Below, piece after piece: positions 35,403 through 44,026 of a DNA stretch of 64,000 nucleotides. The notes beneath the pieces are model-generated. The model was not told the origin of the DNA and did no database searches. It saw only the letters and a program-made list of their open reading frames with translations. The position numbers were made by a program, and so were the translations under genes. Position 1 is the stretch's first letter; every line of letters starts with the position of its first letter. Origin of the DNA: Paenibacillus hamazuiensis (lineage in GTDB: Bacteria > Bacillota > Bacilli > Paenibacillales > NBRC-103111); the NCBI RefSeq assembly GCF_023276405.1, contig NZ_JALRMO010000001.1:1550001-1614000 (forward strand), in the 5' to 3' direction.

Positions 35403-37385
35403 ATGGAGGACCTTTCGCTTTACCGCGAAGTATTTGTCGAGGAACTGGTCGATCAGCTCGATCGTATCGAGCAGGATCTGCTTGTATTGGAAAAGGAAAC
35501 GTCGGACGAAGTGGTCCAGTCGATTTTCCGCGCCGCCCATACGATCAAAGGCTCTTCGGCAGCCATGGGCTTCGAGGAAATGAAATCGCTCACGCATGAG
35601 ATGGAACATTTGCTTGATCAGGTGAGGAGCAAAAAACTGCAGGTGGACCGCGATCTGGTCGATTTGCTGTTCGTGGCGCTCGACGGCATTAAAGATCTGA
35701 AGGATCAGTATACGGCCTGTGGCACTCTTCCCGATATTTCGGACGTGCTTGAACGGCTCCGGGGCTTTGCCAAAGATACGAAAGCTCCCGTGAAAATGAA
35801 GGAGCTGCCGGAGCTTACGCTTGAGCAGGCGCTGCAGCTGGAGGAATTTAAAGAGTCGGGGCTGCAGCCGCTCAAAATTCAGATTCGTTTCGCCAAGGAT
35901 TGCCCGATGAAGATGGCCCGATTTCAGCTGGTCGCGTTGGAGATTAACGAGAAATTCGGTGCGGTCGTCTCCTCCGATCCGGCGCTTCCGATCAACGGTC
36001 AGTTAGAGGACGAAGCTTTTGCGGATGCGGTCTTTATGATCGGCAGCGGCCACGATTTGGAAGAGATCCGTTCGTACTTAGCCGATATGACGGATGTTGA
36101 GCAGGTTATGGCGGAGCCGTACCAATTCGCCAAAAAGCTGAGCAAACCGGCGCCGGCGGCGAAAGAGGCCGTTTCCGAAGAGCGGCAGAAGCAGGGGGCG
36201 CAAACGATCAGAGTCAGCGTCGAGCGGCTCGAGCATCTGATGAACCTGGTCGGCGAGCTGCTCATCGACCAAACCTCGTTGTCCGAGCTGAAGCGGTCGT
36301 TGTCGCGCCGTTTTTCCAACGAAGATTTCGTAAACCGGCTGACCGAAGTATCCGACCATATGGCGCACATCGTGGAGGAACTGCAGGAAAGCGTCATGAA
36401 AGCCCGCATGCTGCCGATCGAACATCTGTTCAACCGCTTTCCGCGCATGGTGCGCGACCTTTCGCAAAAGCTCGGCAAAGATATCGCTCTCGTTCTCGAA
36501 GGAATGGAAACGGAGCTGGACCGCACGCTCATCGAGGAAATCGGGGATCCGCTGATCCATTTGATCCGCAATGCGGTCGACCATGGCATCGAAGCGGCGG
36601 ACGAAAGGGAACGGAAAGGAAAGCCTGCCAAAGGGAGAGTGCGCCTGAATTCGTTCCACGAAGACAATCAGGTCGTGATTACGATCGAGGACGACGGGGC
36701 GGGAATCGATCCGGAGAAAATCAAAGCGTCCGCGATCCGCAAAGGCATCATCACCCCGGAGGAAGCGCAGCATCTTTCCGAGCAGGAGCTCGTGCACCTG
36801 ATATTTCAGCCCGGTTTTTCGACGGCGGCGACCGTCAGCGATGTATCCGGGCGCGGGGTCGGCATGGATATCGTACGCAACCAGATCGAGCGGCTGAACG
36901 GCCTCATCGATATTCAGACCAAGCTCGGAGAGGGCACCTGCTTTACGGTGCGGCTGCCGCTTACGCTGGCCATCATCACGGGCCTTATGGTAAACGTAGC
37001 CGGACGCCAGTTTGTCGTGCCGATGAACAATGTGCTGGAGATCGTGAAAATCCCGATGGACGAAATTCAGTCGATTCAAGGGGAGCAAGTGATCATTATG
37101 CGCAATCAGGTCATTCCGCTGATCTGGCTGCAAGATGTGCTGCAATACGAGAAAAAAGCGGACGTACCGAAAAATTTGCCCGCGGTTGTCATCGGTTCGG
37201 CCGAGAAAAAGATGGCGCTGGCCGTAGACGAGCTGCTCGGCAACCAGGAAATTGTCATTAAAACGCTCGGCTCGTTCCTCGGCAAAGTCCCGTTCATGAC
37301 GGGAGCAACCATTCTCGGCAACGGCCGGGTCGCCTTGATTCTCGACGCGGTGTATCTCATTCAAACATACTGCAGGCGAAAATAA
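35403..37385 (+). CDS. cheA: Chemotaxis histidine kinase CheA
   Basis: A 660-residue kinase. The HPt domain has His46 in AAHTIKGSSAAMGF. A middle CheY-binding-like region (about 130-245) is followed by the P3 dimerisation helices (RLEHLMNLVGELLIDQ), the P4 ATPase (LIRNAVDHGIE, DDGAGID, GRGVGM) and a C-terminal CheW-like P5. GGGGGAG precedes the ATG at 35403. No cheY, cheB or cheR follows, so this MCP-CheW-CheA set must use response regulators encoded elsewhere. Confidence 0.95.
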   Translation: MEDLSLYREVFVEELVDQLDRIEQDLLVLEKETSDEVVQSIFRAAHTIKGSSAAMGFEEMKSLTHEMEHLLDQVRSKKLQVDRDLVDLLFVALDGIKDLKDQYTACGTLPDISDVLERLRGFAKDTKAPVKMKELPELTLEQALQLEEFKESGLQPLKIQIRFAKDCPMKMARFQLVALEINEKFGAVVSSDPALPINGQLEDEAFADAVFMIGSGHDLEEIRSYLADMTDVEQVMAEPYQFAKKLSKPAPAAKEAVSEERQKQGAQTIRVSVERLEHLMNLVGELLIDQTSLSELKRSLSRRFSNEDFVNRLTEVSDHMAHIVEELQESVMKARMLPIEHLFNRFPRMVRDLSQKLGKDIALVLEGMETELDRTLIEEIGDPLIHLIRNAVDHGIEAADERERKGKPAKGRVRLNSFHEDNQVVITIEDDGAGIDPEKIKASAIRKGIITPEEAQHLSEQELVHLIFQPGFSTAATVSDVSGRGVGMDIVRNQIERLNGLIDIQTKLGEGTCFTVRLPLTLAIITGLMVNVAGRQFVVPMNNVLEIVKIPMDEIQSIQGEQVIIMRNQVIPLIWLQDVLQYEKKADVPKNLPAVVIGSAEKKMALAVDELLGNQEIVIKTLGSFLGKVPFMTGATILGNGRVALILDAVYLIQTYCRRK

Positions 37386-37489
37386 TCGGCACATTGCAGC
37401 TGTTCTTCATCAATGATGAGGAGCAGCTTTTTTATCTATAACGATGCTGAAAATTATGGTAGATTATATAAAAACAAGAAAGGCGGGGA

Positions 37490-38080
37490 ATGGCCATGCG
37501 GGAACATGAAGCCGAAATGACGGGTATCGTCGCTTTCATCAAGGAGCTGGAGCGGTTGAAGGATACGCACCGTACGGCCTGGACGAAGGAAGGCAGGAGG
37601 GAGAGCGTTGCGGAGCATACGTGGCGTTTATCGATGTTCGCCTTCATATTGGAAGACTACTTCCCGGGAGTTGATTTTAACAAGGTGATTCGCATCTGCT
37701 TGGTACATGACCTGGGTGAAGCCTACGAGGGCGACACCTCCGCGACGATAGCCGTGGATCAAGCCCGCAAGCTGCGTGTGGAGGAGGACGCTATCGCGAA
37801 GCTGACGGAACCGCTAAATGGAAGTTTGCGGCGGAAAATTATCGAGCTGTGGCGTGAATATAACGACATGCAAACCGTGGAAGCGAAGATCGCCAAAGCG
37901 CTCGACAAGATGGAAACGATTATCCAGCACAATCAGGGGAACAATCCGGAACATTTCGATTATGCGTTTAACCTTCGTTATGGCAAAAACTTGGCGGATT
38001 TCGATACGCTGATCCGGACGGTTCGCAGGATCGTCGATCAGGATACGGCAAGCCGGCTGGCCGGAGGCAAACCGGTGTAA
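37490..38080 (+). CDS. HD-domain hydrolase (YfbR/HDDC2-like)
   Basis: A 196-residue HD protein. Metal ligands are seen as SVAEHTWRLSMFA (His), LVHDLGEAYEGD (His-Asp) and a later Asp in KALDKMETIIQHNQ. The pattern matches HD_3 proteins such as 5'-deoxynucleotidases. It is cytoplasmic and probably dephosphorylates nucleotides; the substrate is unverified. The ATG at 37490 has AAAGG close by, and the ATG at 37496 is an equally possible start. Confidence 0.85.
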   Translation: MAMREHEAEMTGIVAFIKELERLKDTHRTAWTKEGRRESVAEHTWRLSMFAFILEDYFPGVDFNKVIRICLVHDLGEAYEGDTSATIAVDQARKLRVEEDAIAKLTEPLNGSLRRKIIELWREYNDMQTVEAKIAKALDKMETIIQHNQGNNPEHFDYAFNLRYGKNLADFDTLIRTVRRIVDQDTASRLAGGKPV

Positions 38081-38168
38081 TCCTTCTTGTACAAGGTCCG
38101 GCTTTACTTTAAATCATCCAATATAATACAATAGTCAACACGATCATATAAGTTTGGAGTTATCCTGC

Positions 38169-39524
38169 ATGTTCAAACGTTCCGGAAAAAAGCTCCGCCT
38201 GAATCCGCCGCAAGTGCTGGCGATCGGATTCATGCTGATGATAACGGTTGGCGCCGTGCTTCTGCGTCTGCCTGTTTCCTCCTCGGGCGAGGGGAACCTC
38301 AGCTTTCTCGACTCGCTTTTTATGGCGACTTCCGCCGTCTGCGTCACCGGACTTTCCGTGATCAATACGGGAGCGCATCTGTCGGCCTTTGGAGAAATCG
38401 TTCTGATTGTGCTGATCCAAGTCGGCGGGCTAGGGTTCATGACGATGTCCACGCTGATTGCGCTCGTGCTGCGCCGCCGCATCTCTCTGCAGGAGCGTCT
38501 CGTGCTGAAGGAGGCGATGAACAGCGAGTCGACGGAAGGGCTCGTGCGCCTTGTCCGCAAAGTGCTGCTGTACGCCCTGGTCATCGAACTGGCAGGAGCA
38601 TTGCTGCTTGCGGTTCGCTGGTCCTTCGAGATGCCTGTCGGACAGGCGTTATACTTCGGCGTGTTTCACAGCATCTCGATTTTCAACAACGCCGGGTTCG
38701 ATCTGTTCGGAAGCATCCCGGACAGACCGGGCAGCCTCATTCATTATGCCGAAGATCCGTTCATCAATATCGTTTCGATGGCTCTCATCTTTTTGGGGGG
38801 GATCGGGTTTATCGTCATTTCCGACCTGCTGACATACCCGAAAAACAAGAAACTTACCCTGCACAGCAAAGTGGTTCTCAGCGCTTCCGCCGCTCTCATT
38901 TTGATAGGAACGCTTGTCATTTTGCTGTTCGAGTATACCAATCCCGCTACATTGCAGCCATTGTCCGCAACCGGCAAAGGGCTCGGCGCGATGCTGCAGT
39001 CGGTGTCGTCCCGTTCGGCGGGCGTAAGTACGGTCGATATCGGTTTGATGCGCCAGGCGACGCAGTTTTTTATCATCATCATGATGTTTATCGGGGCTGC
39101 GCCGGGTTCCTCGGGGGGAGGCATCAAGGTAACCACCTTCGTTATATTGATCGGTGCGATGCTCGCCATGGTTCAGGGCAAGGAAGACATTGTGCTGTTC
39201 CGCCGGAGCGTTCCGAAGGACCGAATCTATAAGGCGATTACGTTTGCTTTGCTGTCCTTCTTCCTTGTCGTCCTGTCGGCCATGATACTTTCCACGACGG
39301 AGAGTTACCCGTTTCTCGGCATTTTGTTTGAAGTGACCTCGGCTTACGCCACGGCGGGAATGTCGATGGGACTGACAGCGCAGCTTACCGATTTCGGCAA
39401 GGTGTTCATCATCATCCTTATGTTTGTCGGCCGGCTGGGCCCCGTCTCCTTGGCGTACACCTTGACGCCGACACCGAAAAAAGAGCCCTACCGATATCCT
39501 GAAGGAAAAATAACGATAGGCTGA
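38169..39524 (+). CDS. ktrB: Potassium uptake transporter, TrkH/KtrB family
   Basis: A 451-residue membrane protein with the four-repeat architecture of KtrB. Selectivity-filter segments contain the conserved glycines: SAVCVTGLSV, FNNAGFDLFG, SSRSAGVSTVD and SAYATAGMSMG. The length and lack of extra N-terminal helices favour KtrB over TrkH. It mediates Na/K-dependent potassium uptake with a cytoplasmic KtrA ring, but no ktrA is adjacent. The ATG at 38169 follows TTGGAG; a TATAAT sits at 38122-38127 without a clear -35. No c-di-AMP riboswitch fits in the short upstream region. Confidence 0.92.
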   Translation: MFKRSGKKLRLNPPQVLAIGFMLMITVGAVLLRLPVSSSGEGNLSFLDSLFMATSAVCVTGLSVINTGAHLSAFGEIVLIVLIQVGGLGFMTMSTLIALVLRRRISLQERLVLKEAMNSESTEGLVRLVRKVLLYALVIELAGALLLAVRWSFEMPVGQALYFGVFHSISIFNNAGFDLFGSIPDRPGSLIHYAEDPFINIVSMALIFLGGIGFIVISDLLTYPKNKKLTLHSKVVLSASAALILIGTLVILLFEYTNPATLQPLSATGKGLGAMLQSVSSRSAGVSTVDIGLMRQATQFFIIIMMFIGAAPGSSGGGIKVTTFVILIGAMLAMVQGKEDIVLFRRSVPKDRIYKAITFALLSFFLVVLSAMILSTTESYPFLGILFEVTSAYATAGMSMGLTAQLTDFGKVFIIILMFVGRLGPVSLAYTLTPTPKKEPYRYPEGKITIG

Positions 39525-39578
39525 CGTCCTGTCCGGTGTCAGGATCCGGCAGGAAAAATGCAAACCGAGGTGAAGCCG

Positions 39579-40004
39579 TTGGCATTAAAAAAGCGAAGCC
39601 GCATTCTGTTTTCCATCATTCTCGTTGCTGTCGTGTTTGGCGCAGCGGCCTGGATCGTTTCGCAAAAGCTTATCGCGCCGGCGGATCACGTGCTCATTTT
39701 CCGGAGCGATAAATATCCGGAGACGGCGCAGCACATCAAGGACGCGATCGCCGCAGGGGAGTCCGATACGTGCACGATCGACCGCAAGGGCGCGGATGAG
39801 CGCCGTGAGCAGTCGCTGAAAGGCATACCGACCAAACCCGGCTATGACCGGGACGAGTGGCCGATGGCGATGTGCAAGGAGGGCGGCTCCGGAGCGGATA
39901 TCCGTTACGTCAGTCCGAAGGACAACCGCGGCGCCGGATCGTGGGTGAGCAATCAGCTCGAAGTTTACAGTGACGGAACCAGAGTGAAGTTCATTGTGAA
40001 GTAA
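39579..40004 (+). CDS. nucB: Secreted/membrane-anchored DNase, NucA/NucB family
   Basis: A 141-residue protein. An N-terminal hydrophobic signal or anchor (about residues 7-27) is followed by the NucB domain: [56 protein letters not shown] and [11 protein letters not shown]. The family secretes non-specific DNases that in Bacillus act during sporulation or biofilm dispersal. The TTG at 39579 has GAGGTG at good spacing; the ATG at 39558 is an alternative with a poor RBS. The 3' end overlaps the convergent LysR gene by 14 bp. Confidence 0.9.
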   Translation: MALKKRSRILFSIILVAVVFGAAAWIVSQKLIAPADHVLIFRSDKYPETAQHIKDAIAAGESDTCTIDRKGADERREQSLKGIPTKPGYDRDEWPMAMCKEGGSGADIRYVSPKDNRGAGSWVSNQLEVYSDGTRVKFIVK

Positions 40005-40908
40005 TTTTTTCAGAAGATATGGCGACGTTCTCATCCTGAGGGTTGGCGTAGAACTCGACGATCGCGTCCCGAAATTTGCGCGCAGCCAAGGAAAGATAAC
40101 GTTTGTCATGCCAAAAGATTTGAAAATCGCGCTTGCAGACCGGATGTTCGATCGGCACCGTCGTCAGCATCGCGCTCGGATCTTTTCCACAGCCACCGAT
40201 CAGCGCAACGCCAAGCCCGGCTTGAACGAGTTTGGCGATTGCGGATGGCTCGTCGACCCGGCAGACGAACCTGGGCGCGATGCCCGCCTCCCGGAAGAAC
40301 GCATCGTTCATCTGTTGGAAAAGAACCCCTTCCTTGTACCCGATGAAAGGTTCATCGGCGATTTCCTTCAGCGAAATGCTGCTGCGTCCGGCAAGCCGAT
40401 GCCCGGCAGGAACAGCAAGATACACTTCCTCCTTCAGTACGGAAGCCGAACGAATGCCATGCCCTTCCAGAGGAAGCGCAGAAAAGCAAAAGTCGACTTC
40501 CCCGGAATCGATCAAGCGCGCCATTTCCTCCGTCGAAGCCTGCGTAATTCTTACTTTCACGTCCGGATGCCGGGACAGAAAGGCGCCGAGCGGTTCCGTC
40601 AACCGGTCCAGCGTCGGAGCGGCAAGATGGATGCTGCCGTGCTCCATGCCTGCAAGATCGGCCGCTTCCTTCCGCCCTTCCTCCAGAAGGGCCAGTGCCG
40701 CATTCACCTTCCCCAGGAACGCCCTCCCGCACGTGTTAAGGCGGATGTGCCGTCCTTGCCGATCGAACAAAGGGACGCCCAAATCTTCTTCCAGCCTGGA
40801 AATTGTCTTGCTTAGAGCAGGTTGGGCGATTCGGAGCTCCTGCGCAGCCTTGGTCATGTGCTCGTGCCTGGCAACCGTTTGAAAATACTGCAGCTGAAGC
40901 AGTTCCAT
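39991..40908 (-). CDS. LysR family transcriptional regulator
   Basis: A 305-residue LysR protein. The helix-turn-helix at 1-60 reads [20 protein letters not shown] and [16 protein letters not shown]. The effector domain begins near 90. The ATG at 40908 follows GGAGGCGAAAAAACG; the upstream start at 40959 has no RBS. It is divergent from an MFS transporter gene and probably regulates it. Its stop lies inside the convergent nuclease gene. Confidence 0.9.
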   Translation of the reverse strand: MELLQLQYFQTVARHEHMTKAAQELRIAQPALSKTISRLEEDLGVPLFDRQGRHIRLNTCGRAFLGKVNAALALLEEGRKEAADLAGMEHGSIHLAAPTLDRLTEPLGAFLSRHPDVKVRITQASTEEMARLIDSGEVDFCFSALPLEGHGIRSASVLKEEVYLAVPAGHRLAGRSSISLKEIADEPFIGYKEGVLFQQMNDAFFREAGIAPRFVCRVDEPSAIAKLVQAGLGVALIGGCGKDPSAMLTTVPIEHPVCKRDFQIFWHDKRYLSLAARKFRDAIVEFYANPQDENVAISSEKITSQ

Positions 40909-41045
40909 CGTTTTTTCGCCTCCATTCATATACTTGAAGGAATATGTCTTATTGAACAAGATATATTTTTGTTTATGATAAGCTCATTATAAAATAGATC
41001 TTGCAAAGAAGACAATGGATTCAATGGAAAGAAGGGGACTTCAGG

Positions 41046-42419
41046 ATGGACGAATCCATACCGCGAAATAACGGGGAAAAGCTGATCCGCGTTCTCGCCT
41101 TTACGCTTGCCGTTTCCCTTATGAGCGCGACGATGTTTAATATCGTGCTGACCGAGATCCGTTCGGAGTTTCACTTATCTTTTGCGCAGGTCAGTTGGGT
41201 ATCTACGATCTACTTGCTGATCTATGCGATCGGAACCGTCATGTACGGGAAATTGGCAGACAGCTTCAAAATGAAAAATTTGGTTACGTTCGGGCTTATC
41301 TTTTTTGCCGCAGGTTCCATGATCGGCTTGATTGCGCAGGCGTATTGGATGGTACTCGCGGGGAGGATTTTGCAGGCGGCGGGGGCGGCGGTCATTCCGG
41401 CCATCGCCTCGATCATTCCGGTGCGTTATTTCCCGGCGGAAAGCAGGGGGCGTGCCATCGGAATCTCGATGACCGGATTGTCGATCGGCAACGTGCTCGG
41501 TCCGGTTGTCGCGTCCGGTGTCGTCAGTATCCTTGATTGGCGATGGCTCTTCTGCATGCCTTTGTTTACATTGTTCACGCTGCCGCTGTATCGTAAATAT
41601 TTGGGCGATCATGTGCCGAGCCCGGGTAAAATCGATTGGTGGGGCGGAGGGCTGCTCGCGGGAGCGGTGGCGCTGCTGCTGCTGGCGATTTCCAAAGGGA
41701 TGTGGACGTTATTTGCCGGCTGTGCGATTTTGTTTATTTTATTCGCGGCAAGGGTCAGGCGGGCGGACAATCCGTTCATACCGCCCGGACTATTCGGCAA
41801 CAAAGGTTACACTATCGGATTGACAATTGTTTTTCTGATGGTCGGGACTTATTATTCGATTCCTTTTCTCAGCCCGCAATTGTTGTCCCAGGTGAATGCG
41901 CTCGATCCGGGGCTGGTCGGCTTCGTTATGGTTCCGGCGGCATTCGTTGCAGCGCTGCTGGGGAAGAAGGCGGGCAAGTGGGCCGATGCCAAGGGCAACC
42001 CCTTTCTCGTCTATGCGGCTTTCCCGCTGCTGTTCGGCTGCTTTTTCCTGTTGTCGACATTCGCAGGAGGTTCGCCATGGCTCGTGATGATCTTCCTCAT
42101 CATCGGCGTCGTCGGTCAAACGTTCATGTACATCGCATTATCCAATACGATCTCGCAGACGCTGCCGAAAGAGCAGGTCGGAATCGGGATGGGACTGCTG
42201 TCCATGCTGAACTTCTTGGCCGGTGCCGTATCCGCAAGCGTCTGCGGCAAAATCATCGATCTGGATGCCGCCGCCCGTTGGAATCCGTTCAACCCGAGTC
42301 CGGAAGCGGCCGTGTTCAGCAATTTGTACCTCGTCATCTCCGCTATTCAGGTCGTGGTTGTATGGCTTTATTATTCCAGGTTTGGGAGAGGGAGAAGGAG
42401 AGGGCAGCTATCCCCGTGA
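41046..42419 (+). CDS. MFS transporter, multidrug efflux type (DHA2-like)
   Basis: A 457-residue, 12-14 helix major facilitator. It has the loop motif YGKLADSFKMKN (about 58-69), the antiporter motif region GLSIGNVLGPVVASGVVSI and DWRWLFCMPLF. The length and DWRW motif match small DHA2 members. The ATG at 41046 follows AAGGGG. It is controlled presumably by the divergent LysR gene. The stop codon lies within the loop of its own terminator hairpin. Confidence 0.88.
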   Translation: MDESIPRNNGEKLIRVLAFTLAVSLMSATMFNIVLTEIRSEFHLSFAQVSWVSTIYLLIYAIGTVMYGKLADSFKMKNLVTFGLIFFAAGSMIGLIAQAYWMVLAGRILQAAGAAVIPAIASIIPVRYFPAESRGRAIGISMTGLSIGNVLGPVVASGVVSILDWRWLFCMPLFTLFTLPLYRKYLGDHVPSPGKIDWWGGGLLAGAVALLLLAISKGMWTLFAGCAILFILFAARVRRADNPFIPPGLFGNKGYTIGLTIVFLMVGTYYSIPFLSPQLLSQVNALDPGLVGFVMVPAAFVAALLGKKAGKWADAKGNPFLVYAAFPLLFGCFFLLSTFAGGSPWLVMIFLIIGVVGQTFMYIALSNTISQTLPKEQVGIGMGLLSMLNFLAGAVSASVCGKIIDLDAAARWNPFNPSPEAAVFSNLYLVISAIQVVVVWLYYSRFGRGRRRGQLSP

Positions 42420-42437
42420 TGGGGAGGCTGTCTTTTT
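42402..42437 (+). terminator. Terminator overlapping the MFS stop codon
   Basis: TCCCC (42411-42415) pairs with GGGGA (42421-42425); flanking CAGC/GCTG extends the stem, and TTTTT follows at 42432-42437. The TGA stop is in the loop. Confidence 0.7.
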
Positions 42438-42490
42438 CGTTGTTGGATTCAGTTATAAAAAAGGCAGTTGCCCGAAGGAATACAATTATG

Positions 42491-42593
42491 GTCGGCGGCA
42501 TACGGTTTTGCGAAAGCAAAAACAAAGTCGGCATAAGGGGATTGCAGGAAACGGAGCCGAGAGGAAATGGTTGAAACTGGCAGCCGTTTTTTT
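42491..42593 (+). promoter_or_regulatory. Structured intergenic region: GNRA hairpin and a second terminator-like hairpin
   Basis: TTTTGC-GAAA-GCAAAA (42505-42520) is a hairpin with a GNRA loop. It is preceded by GTCGGCGGCATACGG, which resembles the 5' arm of the hairpins at 49349. Further on, AAACGG-A-GCC (42549-42558) pairs with GGC-AG-CCGTTT (42579-42589), ending in seven T. No ORF is convincing here. It may be a leader of the secreted-protein gene at 42712, a small RNA, or a degraded repeat. Confidence 0.4.
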
Positions 42594-42711
42594 AAGCTCT
42601 ATCCCCACAAACGGGGCCCACGCCACGAATATATAATTGCGAGTTCCTTTTTTCTGGAAAATCAGCCATGGAAAATGAAAAAACAACCGAAATTTTAACG
42701 AGGGAGAGTCG

Positions 42712-43989
42712 ATGATGATGAAAAAAATGATATCTTGTCTCGCCGCGGCCACGCTGGTTATAACCGCCGTACCGGCTTTGGCGGTGACAAATCCGGTCAA
42801 GGCGTATGCCTGCTCGAAAAGCGAATCGACAACGCCGGAATACGACTACGAAGTGGCTAAAGACGTATTTACCGGGACGGTCTTGAAGGTGGAGAACGTA
42901 TATTTTGACGGCAAACCGTACCGCATGGCAACGTTTGTGCCGGGCAGCAGCTTTAAGGGCGGAAAATTTCCCGCCGTTATCACGGCGCCGGATGGGGACC
43001 GGTGCGGAATGACCTTCGAGCAGGGACACACATATCTGATGTATTCCGACGACCGGCAAGGTTATCCGTACGTCAGCATTTCCGACGTATATGAAGGCGA
43101 CGAAGCCGCCGCGCGTGTGGATGCGCTTAAAAACAAAGGCGACGCGCCGCTTCCCGATCCCGTCGTATACCCAATTACGCTGTATCCCGGTCATGAGGTA
43201 AAGATGATGCTTAACAACAAGCCTTATCCGGTTTCGCCGGCGCCTGTGTTTTACCAAAATTCGCTTTACGTGCCGATCACTTTCTTTCGCGATACTCTTG
43301 GTTACGTGACTGTCTGGAACACGGAAACGCAGCGTTACGAAATAACACTCAAGTCCGATTGGGCGGGGATCGCCGCCAAGGGGGATGAGGCGCAGTCCCA
43401 GTTTAACGGTTATTCGCAAGGGATTCCGGACGGAACGGATGCCTTTACGGCGAACGTCACTTATTCGAACGTACAGGTGAAGGTAAATGGCCGGAAATAC
43501 GCGCCGGAGCTCCAGCCGTTTACTTATGACGGCGTCGTCTACGTGCCTTTGCGCGACACGGCGGAGAAGCTGGGCATTCAGGTCAAATGGGACGCTGCGA
43601 CATACACGGCGAGCATGAAGGATACGCGTCCAATCGAACAAACCGAACGACCGGTGCTGGTGATGAAGCTTTCCTCCAATACAGAAGGCGAAGCCGATAT
43701 CATCGTCGACCGGATGGATAGCGATCAGGTGCAATTCCATTACGACAAACAGCTGGAATACGGGCAGCAGCACGAACAGATGACGGCGTCGTTCGACGAA
43801 CTGGTCAAAGACCGCCGGCTGCGCCTGTTTTTAAAAGCCGGAGACCGCGAGAACGAGCTTGTGATCACCGGGGAACTGATGAACAAGCTGCTGACGGATC
43901 CGTATTTCCGCCAAAGAACCGCCGGATCGATCGGGCACGATACGTTCATTTGGCCGGATCACCGGATCATTGGAGTGTCTAACGTTTGA
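42712..43989 (+). CDS. Secreted protein with copper amine oxidase N-terminal-like (stalk) domains
   Basis: A 425-residue protein with a cleavable signal peptide (MISCLAAATLVITAVPALA). Next is a Cys-containing segment (YACSKSESTTPEYDYEVAKD, VFTGTVLKVENVYFDG) resembling netrin/TIMP-like domains. Two copper-amine-oxidase N-terminal-type repeats follow (VFYQNSLYVPITFFRDTLGY and FTYDGVVYVPLRDTAEKLGI). The C-terminal 120 residues are not recognised. In Paenibacillaceae these stalk domains are common in wall-associated proteins and lack oxidase activity. AGGGAGAG precedes the ATG. Confidence 0.75.
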   Translation: MMMKKMISCLAAATLVITAVPALAVTNPVKAYACSKSESTTPEYDYEVAKDVFTGTVLKVENVYFDGKPYRMATFVPGSSFKGGKFPAVITAPDGDRCGMTFEQGHTYLMYSDDRQGYPYVSISDVYEGDEAAARVDALKNKGDAPLPDPVVYPITLYPGHEVKMMLNNKPYPVSPAPVFYQNSLYVPITFFRDTLGYVTVWNTETQRYEITLKSDWAGIAAKGDEAQSQFNGYSQGIPDGTDAFTANVTYSNVQVKVNGRKYAPELQPFTYDGVVYVPLRDTAEKLGIQVKWDAATYTASMKDTRPIEQTERPVLVMKLSSNTEGEADIIVDRMDSDQVQFHYDKQLEYGQQHEQMTASFDELVKDRRLRLFLKAGDRENELVITGELMNKLLTDPYFRQRTAGSIGHDTFIWPDHRIIGVSNV

Positions 43990-44026
43990 CCGTCCGTCCG
44001 TGGGCCGCACCCGCCGGAATCGACCA

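Noticed and set aside
36078-37394. 438-codon antisense frame over cheA, and similar ones over the binding-protein gene (23509-24675) and GH43 gene (49589-50959)
   Set aside because: Shadow frames caused by codon bias; no RBS and no recognisable domains.
38081-38168. c-di-AMP (ydaO) riboswitch before ktrB
   Set aside because: The gap is only 88 bp and lacks the conserved elements.
42440-42711. Known riboswitch classes (c-di-GMP, SAM, cobalamin, preQ1, fluoride)
   Set aside because: None of the conserved core sequences is present, although the region is structured.
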